Source: DASRHK01 sp963776465 (GTDB lineage Bacteria > Pseudomonadota > Gammaproteobacteria > Nevskiales > Nevskiaceae). Taken from it: a stretch of DNA of 64,000 nucleotides. The stretch lies in contig CAVZMV010000002.1 in the NCBI GenBank assembly GCA_963776465.1, positions 868,001 to 932,000 of the forward strand, written 5' to 3'. The position numbers and the translations under genes were made by a program. Below, piece after piece: positions 45,579 to 53,441 of the stretch. A model generated the notes under the pieces. The model did no database searches. It saw nothing but the letters and a program-made list of their open reading frames with translations, and was not told the origin of the DNA. Each line of letters starts with the position of its first letter. Within the stretch, counting starts at the first letter, position 1.

Positions 45579-45818
45579 TCAGGCGAACGCCGGGACAGCG
45601 TCGTAAACCGGCAAATCGATCGAATCTGGCGCTTTGACCGTCTGGGACTCGTGACCGTTCTTAGGCGCCGCTTCCCTGATAGCGCGCTGCTGAAGAATGC
45701 AGGCAAGAACCTCGGCGTCGTTGGCGGCCCTGATCGGATCGCATGCAAGTGCCGCTTTGAGCGCGGCGCGAAGCCAATCAGACTGCGAGACATCGGTCAG
45801 AACTTCGTTTTCCAGCAT
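45579..45818 (-). CDS. Small protein, unknown
   Basis: A 79-residue protein with an excellent Shine-Dalgarno (GGGGGAAGGATC before ATG 45818). Sequence MLENEVLTDVSQSDWLRAALKAALACDPIRAANDAEVLACILQQRA is helical, with a hydrophilic tail. A CTTAAG-type promoter lies about 285 nt upstream, so the mRNA would have a long leader containing a strong hairpin. No family recognised. Confidence 0.6.
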   Translation of the reverse strand: MLENEVLTDVSQSDWLRAALKAALACDPIRAANDAEVLACILQQRAIREAAPKNGHESQTVKAPDSIDLPVYDAVPAFA

Positions 45819-45902
45819 GATCCTTCCCCCTTGAGCACCGGTATTCCGTTGCCGGCGATGAATTAACTGAACCTCGGGTCTCGCAAGGGTTGAGTGGGCA
45901 AA

Positions 45903-45933
45903 CGCGGCGAAACGACAACGACGTTTCGCCGCG
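45903..45933. terminator. Strong hairpin in the 310-bp gap 45819-46128
   Basis: A 12-bp perfect stem, CGCGGCGAAACG with CGTTTCGCCGCG, 7-nt loop. On the minus strand it is followed by TTTGCCC, on the plus strand by CGCCTTTCTG; neither is a strong T-run. It lies between the promoter at 46101-46133 and the 79-residue gene. It could end a short RNA of about 190 nt or shape the leader. Nothing else is seen in this gap. Confidence 0.45.
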
Positions 45934-46100
45934 CGCCTTTCTGACTCCTCCAGCCGCAACCTTGCACCCGCAGACCCGGTCCGCGCCGCCCTGAGACTCG
46001 GCGCACATGGTCGGCGCGCGTTGTCTCGAACTGAGCGGCACGGGATTCGCGGTGACACAACAGCATCTCCACTTTGCATCGACATCTCCCACGGAGATTG

Positions 46101-46133
46101 ACGCTACGCTGCGGACCTTAAGGCTGTCTTAAG
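46101..46133 (-). promoter_or_regulatory. QseB/PmrA-type box with -10 TAGCGT
   Basis: Minus strand CTTAAG-ACAGC-CTTAAG (46133-46117) with TAGCGT starting 16 nt after the start of the second half-site. The site overlaps the last codons of the sensor kinase. It would drive leftward transcription towards the 79-residue gene. Confidence 0.55.
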
Positions 46134-47448
46134 TCGACCTGGTCAATGCGTACTTGGGCAGGATGAATGTCGCCCTTAGCCCGCCCATTGGCGCTCGACT
46201 GAGCTTGACGACACCCCGATGTCGCAGCGCAATCGACTTGACGATGGCAAGCCCCAGGCCTGTGCCGCCCTCCGCGCTATCGGCGCCGCGATAGAAGCGG
46301 TCGAACACGCGCTCACGTTCTGCTTCTGGGAGACCGGGGCCAGAATCCTCCACTTCCAGTGTGGCTTCGGTCCGCGACTCGGACAGCCGAACCAATACCT
46401 TGCCATCGGGCGGCGTGTAGCGAACCGCATTGTCGACGAGGTTGCGCACGAGCACCCGCAGTGAATCCGCGTCCCCAACCATTTCGACCTCCGAGTCAGT
46501 TTCAAAAGCAAGGTCGGTCCTTCGCGAAATGGAATAGCTCGCGCACTCGGAGATCGCTTCGCGCACGATGCCTGAAAGATTCAGCTGGCCCACTTCCGCC
46601 ATCGCCGCCCCGGGCTCACTGCGTGCCAGTGTCAACAATTGCTGAACCAGATTTCGCGCACGGGCCATTGCGGCAACCAGCTTCACACGGATCTCCTCCC
46701 GTGCCCGTTCGTCCTGTGCTCCACTGAATAGCTGGATCTGGAGAGACAGCGCGGTGAGTGGCGATCGCAGTTCATGAGCAGCGTCAGCGATGAAGCTTCG
46801 TTGCATCTGGAGCGCGGTCGAAAGCCGCTCCAGCAACCGGTTCACTTCGGCGACCAGAGGTTCAATTTCGTAGGGCAGCCCAGCGGACGCCAGTGGCCGT
46901 AGGGTGTCCGCATCGCGGCTGCGCACTTCGCTGACGACGCGCTTGATGGGCTCCATCGTTCGCACGACGATCAGCCATATCGCAACTGCCAGCAATGGCG
47001 TCAGGAGGAGCAATGGCGCGATTGTCTTCAGCGCGACGCTGCGCGCCAGCCGCTCGCGAATGACGGACAGTTGGGCAACCAGAATGATGCGTCGAGGCGT
47101 TTCGATCGTGAAGACGCGCCATCGACTGCGTCCGATCTCAAGATCGGAGTATCCATCGGCGACCCGGTGTGGGAACTGCACCGGCGAGGGCGAGGAATAC
47201 ACCGGGGCACCGTCCTTGTTCCAGATCTGGATCTCGAAGTCCGAAGCGTCACCCTGGAGGGAGATTGGCGCGTCGGGCGCCGCCGCGCCCTGCGCGCGTA
47301 GCGACAGCGCCATTTGCTGCAGCTGGTAGTCGAGCAGCAGGCTCGTCGAGACCTGTGCACGGCGATAGGTGAGCAGGCCAGCCAAACCGTCTACTACGAT
47401 GGCGAGCGCCATGAGACCGACGAGGAGCCGTCGACGGATCGATGTCAT
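46129..47448 (-). CDS. QseC/PmrB-like sensor histidine kinase
   Basis: A 439-residue kinase: transmembrane helices at about 8-27 and 144-163, periplasmic sensor between, HAMP-like linker, H-box FIADAAHELRSPLTAL (His225), N-box VRNLVDNAVRYTP and G-boxes VEDSGPGLPE, GGTGLGLAIVKSIA. It starts in an ATGA overlap with the upstream response-regulator gene. The regulon boxes match what is known of QseB/PmrA proteins. Confidence 0.92.
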   Translation of the reverse strand: MTSIRRRLLVGLMALAIVVDGLAGLLTYRRAQVSTSLLLDYQLQQMALSLRAQGAAAPDAPISLQGDASDFEIQIWNKDGAPVYSSPSPVQFPHRVADGYSDLEIGRSRWRVFTIETPRRIILVAQLSVIRERLARSVALKTIAPLLLLTPLLAVAIWLIVVRTMEPIKRVVSEVRSRDADTLRPLASAGLPYEIEPLVAEVNRLLERLSTALQMQRSFIADAAHELRSPLTALSLQIQLFSGAQDERAREEIRVKLVAAMARARNLVQQLLTLARSEPGAAMAEVGQLNLSGIVREAISECASYSISRRTDLAFETDSEVEMVGDADSLRVLVRNLVDNAVRYTPPDGKVLVRLSESRTEATLEVEDSGPGLPEAERERVFDRFYRGADSAEGGTGLGLAIVKSIALRHRGVVKLSRAPMGGLRATFILPKYALTRST

Positions 47449-48101
47449 GCGTCCACACAGTACCCGACACCGCGCAAAGTGCGGATGAACTCGGCGCCAA
47501 GCTTGCGGCGGAGCGTGTGGATGTAGACCTCGACTGCGTTGCTGGCAACCGGCTCGTTCCAGCTGTAGATGCGGTCTTCTAGCTGCTGGCGAGAGAGTAC
47601 GGCTCCCGGACGAAGAAGAAGTGCCTCCAGCACGGCAAACTCCTTGGACGACAAAGTGACCAGCTTTCCGCCTTGCGTGACCGACCTTGTAACTGTGTCC
47701 AAGCTGACGCCCCTATGCTCGATGGTTGGCGTCGCTCGTCCAGCACTTCGCCTGCGCAACGAGCCGATCCGCGCGATCAATTCGTCGAGGTCGAATGGCT
47801 TGACGAGGTAATCGTCTGCTCCGGCATTCAGACCAGCAACTCGCTGGCGGACCTCGTCCCGGGCAGTGAGCACGATAACCGGCGTCGTCGCGTCTTCCTT
47901 TCGAAACTCACGCAAGATCGCCAGGCCATCACGGCGCGGCAGGCCCAGGTCGAGCAGGACGATATCGAAGTGCTGGCTGCGCAGCGTGTCAGAGGCAATG
48001 ATCCCATCCTGCACCCAGTCCGCCGAGTACCCCTCGCGGCGGAGCACGGTGAGTACACCATCCGCGATCATCTTGTCGTCTTCGACCAACAGCGCTCGCA
48101 T
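47445..48101 (-). CDS. OmpR-family response regulator (QseB/PmrA-like)
   Basis: A 218-residue regulator: receiver domain with EDD near residue 8 and phospho-acceptor Asp51 (IVLLDLGLPRRDG), Lys in VKPFDLDEL, and a winged-helix effector domain (LSRQQLEDRIYSWNEPVASNAVEVYIHTLRRKLG). A CTTAAG-N5-CTTAAG box and -10 lie directly upstream, so autoregulation is likely. It is the first gene of the pair with the kinase. Confidence 0.93.
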   Translation of the reverse strand: MRALLVEDDKMIADGVLTVLRREGYSADWVQDGIIASDTLRSQHFDIVLLDLGLPRRDGLAILREFRKEDATTPVIVLTARDEVRQRVAGLNAGADDYLVKPFDLDELIARIGSLRRRSAGRATPTIEHRGVSLDTVTRSVTQGGKLVTLSSKEFAVLEALLLRPGAVLSRQQLEDRIYSWNEPVASNAVEVYIHTLRRKLGAEFIRTLRGVGYCVDA

Positions 48102-48132
48102 GGTCGCCTCTGGGGGTCACCGGTGAGGCCGG

Positions 48133-48165
48133 ATTAGAAACGAACGATCTTAAGCCCGCCTTAAG
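48133..48165 (-). promoter_or_regulatory. Autoregulatory box and -10 of the response regulator
   Basis: Minus strand CTTAAG-GCGGG-CTTAAG (48165-48149), then TCTAAT as a -10 starting 16 nt after the start of the second half-site; the regulator ATG is at 48101. This is the best match in the window to the known PmrA/QseB layout. Confidence 0.65.
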
Positions 48166-48247
48166 ATTCAGCGCCTAGTGTGAGCCTGCTTGCTCATGTG
48201 ATGACTTGGCCAAGACGCTCTTTTTGTCCTCCTGGGGCGCGATGGCT

Positions 48248-48282
48248 GGCACGGCGAAGTGACTCCCATGCTTCGCCGTGCC
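48248..48282. repeat. Perfect 12-bp inverted repeat upstream of a small operon
   Basis: GGCACGGCGAAG and CTTCGCCGTGCC with an 11-nt loop. No T-run follows on either side. It precedes the plus-strand operon starting near 48331 and could be a transcript-leader structure or a terminator-like barrier between divergent units. Confidence 0.5.
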
Positions 48283-48330
48283 GACTTTCTCCAAGGCTGG
48301 CAGTTCCTGGTCGGGTCACCGCTTTCCGGA

Positions 48331-48711
48331 ATGAATCGCGCACAATTGCCTCCAGACGTCGTCCAGTTCTTGCTGGACAAGGTGGATTCAGTGCCGCAGC
48401 TGGAGGCGCTGCTCCTCCTCCACGCTTTCCCTGAAACCATCTGGAGCCGGAGCACTATCGGCGAGCGCCTGTATGTCTCTGAGCGGGACGTCGTCGTCAT
48501 TCTCGCCAAGTTGACTCGCTCCAACCTGCTGCTCGAACTTGGCGACGGGACGTTCAGGTTCAATCTGCAGTCATCTGACGCAGGCGTAGTGCGGACACTG
48601 TCCGAGCACTATCAGAAACATCTGGCAGCCATTGCTCGAATCATCCATGAAAAGCCGGCGCCTGCGCTGCGTGAATTCGCGCAGGCTTTCAACGTAACAA
48701 AGGGAGAGTGA
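48331..48711 (+). CDS. Unrecognised protein, probably winged-helix
   Basis: A 126-residue protein from ATG 48331 (an upstream in-frame start would run through the inverted repeat). NRAQLPPDVVQFLLDKVDSVPQLEALLLLHAFPETIWSRSTIGERLYVSERDVVVILAKLTRSNLLLEL has the helix and wing pattern of small DNA-binding domains, with IGERLYVSERDVVVILAKL as a plausible recognition helix. It is followed at 48714 and 48974 by two small membrane genes, so it may regulate or accompany them. Confidence 0.6.
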   Translation: MNRAQLPPDVVQFLLDKVDSVPQLEALLLLHAFPETIWSRSTIGERLYVSERDVVVILAKLTRSNLLLELGDGTFRFNLQSSDAGVVRTLSEHYQKHLAAIARIIHEKPAPALREFAQAFNVTKGE

Positions 48712-48713
48712 TC

Positions 48714-48977
48714 ATGGATGCGGCCGTCTACGCACTCATTGCCATCATCGCATGCACCTGCGCAGTGCTGCTGGCGCGCGGCTACATCAAGTCAAAGGCA
48801 CCACTGCTGTTTTGGAGCGCCCTCTGTTTTGGTGGCCTCACACTGTCCAACTCGGTGTTGTTCATCGACCTGGTGATGTTTCCCAGGTTCGATCTCTTCG
48901 CGCTGCGGATGATCATCACGGCGTCCTCCCTGGGTCTGCTGGTGTTCGGGTTCATCTGGGACGGGGCCAAGTCATGA
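48714..48977 (+). CDS. Small membrane protein (DUF5985-like) 1
   Basis: An 87-residue protein with three hydrophobic helices (about 4-22, 30-50, 62-80; FWSALCFGGLTLSNSVLFIDL). AGGGAGAG lies 8 nt before the ATG at 48714. It resembles the small DUF5985 membrane proteins that occur in pairs; the next gene is a similar protein. It overlaps that gene by ATGA. Function unknown. Confidence 0.7.
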   Translation: MDAAVYALIAIIACTCAVLLARGYIKSKAPLLFWSALCFGGLTLSNSVLFIDLVMFPRFDLFALRMIITASSLGLLVFGFIWDGAKS

Positions 48978-49249
48978 CGACGGGATTCCTCACGGGTGTG
49001 ATCTTCACGCTCTACATGGTCGCCAGCCTGTTCTTCCTGAAATTCTGGAGCCGAACGCGCGAACGCCTGTTTCTCGCGTTCGCGCTCGCGTTCATCATCG
49101 AGGGCTTCAATCGCCTGAGGTTCCTGTTCGTGGAAATGCCGGCGGAGGGCAGCCCTGGTATTTACGCAGTGCGGCTGTTCGCGTTTGCTCTGATCGCGGC
49201 TGCGATCGTGTCCAAGAATCTCAGCCAGGGGAAGTCACCTGGTGAGTGA
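48974..49249 (+). CDS. Small membrane protein (DUF5985-like) 2
   Basis: A 91-residue protein with helices GVIFTLYMVASLFFLKFW, LFLAFALAFIIEGFNRL and IYAVRLFAFALIAAAIV, and RTRERLFLAFALAF joining them. It is the second of the tandem pair and coupled by a 4-nt overlap. The hydrophobic pair could form a hetero-oligomer in the inner membrane; no motif gives more. Confidence 0.7.
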   Translation: MTTGFLTGVIFTLYMVASLFFLKFWSRTRERLFLAFALAFIIEGFNRLRFLFVEMPAEGSPGIYAVRLFAFALIAAAIVSKNLSQGKSPGE

Positions 49250-49481
49250 CTTCGATCAGAAGGCGGACTTGCGTTTTCGTAGTCCACGCTCTTGGTTCGA
49301 CCTCAAGGGAACCTTCTCTTGCCCCGACTAGGAAGCATCGGGCTGGCGAGCCCCCAAAAACTGGGTCCTGGCATGCGGGAACAGGCGCCCCATCACGCTG
49401 TCGTACCCAGCGGGCAAGGCGAATGCGCCGTGACGCACTTCCGCCTCGCCGAGCCTCAGTTCTTCCCGCATCAGCGAAGTC

Positions 49482-49829
49482 CTATCCAGTCCCGGCGGCA
49501 TTCTTGGCAGCCCGCGCCTCAAATCGTTTGAGCGCGTCGCGCAGCACGCCCGCAAGCAAGGGCTTGGTGACGTAGTCATTCATGCCCGCCGCCGAGACCA
49601 CGCTCGCGTTCCCCCGCTTGGGCCTCGGCGGTTATCCGCGTTGCCCGGTCTGCGCATCCTTAAGGGATGACATGAGCTCCGCCAGACTCGTTTGAACCTG
49701 CTGCGTATGCAGGACCCAGCGATTGGCGTGGAGCGCGTCGCGTCAGGTGAGAACCAAGACGGTCAGCAAACCTAGTAGGCCCAGACCGGCAAGAGCGAAA
49801 CTAATGCGAAGCCGCGATTCGAGTTTCAC
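49482..49829 (-). pseudogene. Decayed hybrid sensor kinase (CHASE3 start joined to receiver end)
   Basis: From GTG 49829 the frame reads MKLESRLRISFALAGLGLLGLLTVLVLT, then a TGA, then ANRWVLHTQQVQTSLAELMSSLKDAQTGQRG, typical of the start of a CHASE3-domain kinase. The sequence then jumps to ITAEAQAGERERGL and, one base out of frame, AGMNDYVTKPLLAGVLRDALKRFEAR, the end of a receiver domain, ending TAG at 49482. The kinase core is deleted. The 49250-49481 interval has no recognisable gene. Confidence 0.7.
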
Positions 49830-49909
49830 GCTCTCGGGTTACTCCAGTCGAAGTCTGTTCCGTCAACCGGGACGGACACGGAATTATGGTTGAAACGTCC
49901 CCCTCGTCT

Positions 49910-49943
49910 TGAAAGGTTGCTGAAAGGTTGATGCCCGTATGCT
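49910..49943 (+). promoter_or_regulatory. TGAAAG-type promoter of transglycosylase 3
   Basis: TGAAAG at 49910 and 49921 (11-bp direct-repeat period), followed by TATGCT starting at 49938, exactly 17 nt after the start of the second half-site. The start codon of the transglycosylase is at 50077. The half-site differs from the CTTAAG class. Confidence 0.6.
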
Positions 49944-50076
49944 GCGTGGGTCGATGCTGCGAAAGCCAGCGTCGATCCGAAGGTTGGATGGCGAGAGCCG
50001 ACGACCTGCTTCAAACCGGATTGTCGGCGTCGCTGCTCCGGACCTGCGGGCACATCCGAAGTGAGAGTTGCTGGAT

Positions 50077-51739
50077 ATGAAGCGTCACCTTGTAGTGCGA
50101 GTTCTCGTCTTGGCCGCCGCGATCGATGCAGGCGTCGCCAATGGGCAGGCGACCGATTCTCCTTTTGCACTATCGGCTCCGCTTGCGTCCGATGAAATGA
50201 TATTCCCTCGGCCGCCAATACTTCAGCCCAACATCGCTTTCTGGACGCGCGTGTTCTCGCAGTACTCCGAATACCAAAGCGTAATCCACAGCGCTAGCCA
50301 GCCCAATCGTGTTTTTGTAGTGTTGGACTTTCGCGATCAAGCCGGGGTCATGGACCCGGTGCGTGTGCGTACCCTTCAGGCTCAGGCTGAAAAGGTCGAG
50401 AGGGCACGATTTGAGGGCTTACTGCGCGGGATTGATGACAAGCGCGCAACGCCAGCGTTGCTCACTGCCGAGGAGCGGCGCGTCTATGACTTGTTTGCGG
50501 ATCTCGATGATCCGGGCCGGTTCAAACGCGCGTCCGAAGAGGTGCGGGTTCAGCGTGGGCTCAAGGAACGGACTGCCACGGCGCTGCAGACGTCCGGCAA
50601 GTATCTGGCAGCCATGGAAGACGTCTTTGCACGCGAGGGGCTTCCGACCCAACTGACACGGCTGCCGCTCGTCGAGTCGAGCTTCAACGAGCAGGCTTAC
50701 TCCAAAGTTGGCGCGGCTGGCATCTGGCAGTTCATGCCTTCGTCTGCAAGAACGTACATGCGCCTGAACCAGGTGGTTGACGACCGGGCCGATCCGTGGC
50801 TCTCAACCGAGGCGGCAGCCCGGCACCTGAAGGACGACTACGCACTATTGGGTGATTGGCCGTTAGCGGTAACTGCCTACAACCATGGTCGCAGCGGCTT
50901 GGCCAGGGGCCTGAAGCTCGTGCAGGGTAATTCACTCACCGACTTGATCGAGCGTTACGACGATAAGCGCTTTGGGTTTGCCTCGCGCAATTTTTACGCG
51001 GAATTCCTTGCGGCTTCCGACGTCGAGCGTAACCACGCACAGCACTTCGGATATGTGCAACGGCATGAGCCATTGCGTTTTGATCAGGTGCAGACGACCG
51101 GTTACTACATTCCCTACAAGACGCTTTTGCGCTTGTCGGGCACGGACGAAGCGACGTTCCGGCGTCTCAATCCTGCCTATCGTCCCGATGTGATTGAAGG
51201 CAAGCTCTACGTACCTCCAGGGCACACGTTACGCCTCCCGGAGGGACGCGCAGAGAAATTTAGCGCGGCACTGGCCGACCTCAGCAGGTCCGAGCGTCAT
51301 GCCCAACAGAAGTTGTACTGACGTACAGCACAGAGTACTGCCAGGTGAATCGCTCGCGACGATCTCGAAGCGATACGGCGTCGAGCTGACAGCCCTGCGC
51401 AGCGCAAACCCGAAGATTGGCAAACGCCTGAAGGCCGGCAGCGCGGTGCGTGTGCCAACCAGGGACGACTACCACCCGATTGAAGCGGCATCGGTGAAAC
51501 CAATCCCGAAGGCGACCACGGCGAAAGTAAAGGTTGTCTCCGTCGCTGCTCATCCACAGCCAAGTGAACCGGCACATCGAACGCACACCGTGCGGTCGGG
51601 GCAGACGTTGACCCAAATCTCAAAGCAGTATCGGGTGAGCGTCGAGTCGGTGCGCAAGATGAATGGTTTGGGTAAGTCGACCCTCATCAAGCCGGGTCAG
51701 AAACTGAGAATCCCCGCAGCCTCGGCGCGTACCGGCTGA
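50077..51739 (+). CDS. MltD-like lytic transglycosylase with two LysMs (paralogue 3), frameshifted
   Basis: Starts MKRHLVVRVLVLAAA (signal), SLT domain with catalytic Glu in PLVESSFNEQAYSKVGAAGIWQFMPSSA, then the frame stops after AQQKLY at 51321. One base in TTGTACTGACGTAC (51314-51327) restores the LysM frame QHRVLPGESLATISKRYGVELTALRSANPKIGKRLKAG and a second LysM (VRSGQTLTQISKQYRVS...PGQKLRIP) to 51739; the repaired length is 553 residues, matching paralogue 1. Expected to cut peptidoglycan in the periplasm. Confidence 0.85.
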
Positions 51740-51908
51740 CCCTCTGGCGCTGGCGGATCTCCAGCACAGCGTTTTAGATGAGCGAGATGCGTCTCAATTA
51801 CCGGTTGTTCCGTGCACTGGCGACCGTTGCTTTTCTGGGCCCGCCCTCGCCCAGGCGCGAATCTCCTGACGACGTGAGAAAGGGTCAACATCGCATTCGG
51901 GGGACGTT

Positions 51909-52232
51909 TTGCAGGGCGCAATTATTGGGATAATCGCCTTTCTGGTTTTAGCCGGATTGGCGGTCATCGAGCTCGACGATCGCTCGCACGACCACCCCAG
52001 GCAGCAAGAGCGTGACGAGAAGAAGGATCAGGTCCTGGCCGCCGCCGGAATCCGGATTTTCCGCTGGAATGCGGCACAGCTTCCATCCGTCGATCAGGTG
52101 GAACAGAAGTTCGCATTGATCCTGAGGTCACCCCCCATCACTGCTGCGACTCAGTCAAGAGACACGTACGTCAGTCATCACAATCACAACAATCGGGTGT
52201 GGCAAGCCTGCGCAACCTTCCGTCTGCCGTGA
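51909..52232 (+). CDS. DUF2726-like protein, central part apparently missing
   Basis: Starting at TTG, residues 1-20 (MQGAIIGIIAFLVLAGLAV) form one membrane helix that runs straight into IELDDRSHDHPRQQERDEKKDQVLAAAGIRIFRWNAAQLPS, the C-terminal part of the DUF2726 nuclease-like family. The usual ~80-residue middle section is absent, suggesting an in-frame deletion. The tail after FALILRSPP has no family match. Probably not functional; could be a short expressed relic. Confidence 0.5.
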   Translation: MQGAIIGIIAFLVLAGLAVIELDDRSHDHPRQQERDEKKDQVLAAAGIRIFRWNAAQLPSVDQVEQKFALILRSPPITAATQSRDTYVSHHNHNNRVWQACATFRLP

Positions 52233-52553
52233 TCAGGAACGGTCCACCGAGCCCCTTCTGTGGCTCCGCTAACTCGGCTGGGGACAGTGGCGTTTGCGTG
52301 GTGGGTGGCAGTGTGCGATCTGGCGAGCGAGCGTCTAGCGGGGCCAGCACTCGATGGCCGCGCAATGCTGCCGCCGCCGGTTCGTCGTCCATTGTGAAAC
52401 CGTCCCTATGACAGATTTGTACGCTGCCGATATGACCGGCAGACCGGTCGTGAGTTCGATGCGCCCTGTGAGCCCTGGACTTGGTCGCGCACTGGCCTGA
52501 GCTCGCGGGAGCATTGCTTCACCCCTCGGGGGTGGGAGCCGCCTTGCCGGCGC

Positions 52554-52595
52554 AATAAAAAGACGCGGCGGCTCGTCTCAGGGGGTGCCGCCGCG
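52554..52595 (-). terminator. Minus-strand hairpin with T-run
   Basis: CGCGGCGGC (52564-52572) pairs with GCCGCCGCG (52587-52595). Read on the minus strand the stem is followed by TCTTTTTATTG, a good intrinsic terminator. No minus-strand gene ends here, so it may block antisense transcription from the regulator region. Confidence 0.5.
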
Positions 52596-52657
52596 CCAGC
52601 CGTCGAGAAGGAGAGGTGTATCCGGCACGACGACGGATCAAAGAATGGCAGATCAAC

Positions 52658-52674
52658 CTTTCAGGCAGCTTTCG
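52658..52674 (-). promoter_or_regulatory. TGAAAG-type box in reverse orientation upstream of the regulator
   Basis: Minus strand CGAAAG-CTGCC-TGAAAG, again with an 11-bp period. It lies 49 nt before the best start of the response-regulator gene at 52723, so it is placed for autoregulation. No convincing -10 follows in either direction. Confidence 0.45.
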
Positions 52675-52722
52675 AAAGGTCGGCGGGGCTTCCTTCGCCC
52701 GCCAGAGCGCGAAGCGCTAGGC

Positions 52723-53427
52723 TTGACCCAGGATTACTTTCGGGGAAGAACTGTTCGCCTCCTGATTGTTGAAGACGACGTGGAAATTGCTGAGGGGCTC
52801 GTTTCCGCACTGCGTCGGTCGGGCCATGCAGTCGATTGCGTGGCGCGCGGTGCCGACGCGCTCTCTGCGCTCGAGACCGAGCAATATGCGCTAGTGGTAC
52901 TGGACTTGGGATTGCCGGACGTCGACGGCCTGGACGTCCTGAAGGCTCTTCGCGCACGCCCAAGTCACACCCCTGTCCTCATCCTCACTGCCCGGGACTC
53001 GCTGCGCAGCCGAGTAGGCGGGCTAGATGTTGGCGCAGATGACTACGTGCTCAAGCCCTTTGACTACGAAGAACTCGAAGCGCGTATTCGTGCCGTCACG
53101 CGGCGGACCATGAGTGGCAGCGGTGCCGATGTCCAGCTCGGCAACCTCACACTGAAATCGGCGGAACGCCGCTTCTACGTCAACGACACCCCCGTGGAGC
53201 TTTCTCCCCGGGAATTCGGAGTGCTGGAAATCCTGCTGCTGCGCCACGACCATGTCGTCAGCAAGTCCCAGGTCGAGTCGCACGTATGTGACTGGTCCGA
53301 GGAGCTGACCGAAGGAGCGATCGAGCTCTACATTCATCGCGTCCGGCGCAAGATCGAGGGTGCCGCCGTCGAGATACGTACGGTGCGCGGCTTCGGGTAT
53401 CTCTTGCAACAACCTCGTCCCGGTTGA
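52723..53427 (+). CDS. OmpR-family response regulator (TctD/QseB-like)
   Basis: A receiver-plus-winged-helix regulator: LLIVEDDVEIAEGLVSAL, phospho-acceptor Asp in LVVLDLGLPDVDGLDVL, Lys in VLKPFDYEEL and a DNA-binding region VVSKSQVESHVCDWSEELTEGAIELYIHRVRRKI. The start is uncertain: the domain itself begins at about 52756 without a usual start codon, TTG 52723 is the nearest in frame, and ATG 52645 would place the box inside the gene. It is followed after 14 nt by its kinase. Confidence 0.88.
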   Translation: MTQDYFRGRTVRLLIVEDDVEIAEGLVSALRRSGHAVDCVARGADALSALETEQYALVVLDLGLPDVDGLDVLKALRARPSHTPVLILTARDSLRSRVGGLDVGADDYVLKPFDYEELEARIRAVTRRTMSGSGADVQLGNLTLKSAERRFYVNDTPVELSPREFGVLEILLLRHDHVVSKSQVESHVCDWSEELTEGAIELYIHRVRRKIEGAAVEIRTVRGFGYLLQQPRPG

Positions 53428-53441
53428 GGCGGCTCTAAAAC

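Larger units (their letters stand above)
52233..52722. other. 490-bp non-coding stretch before the second two-component system
   Basis: No credible gene on either strand. It contains a minus-oriented hairpin with T-run (52554-52595) and a TGAAAG-type box (52658-52674). The rest, 52233-52550, shows no clear repeat or ORF with coding character. Confidence 0.6.
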
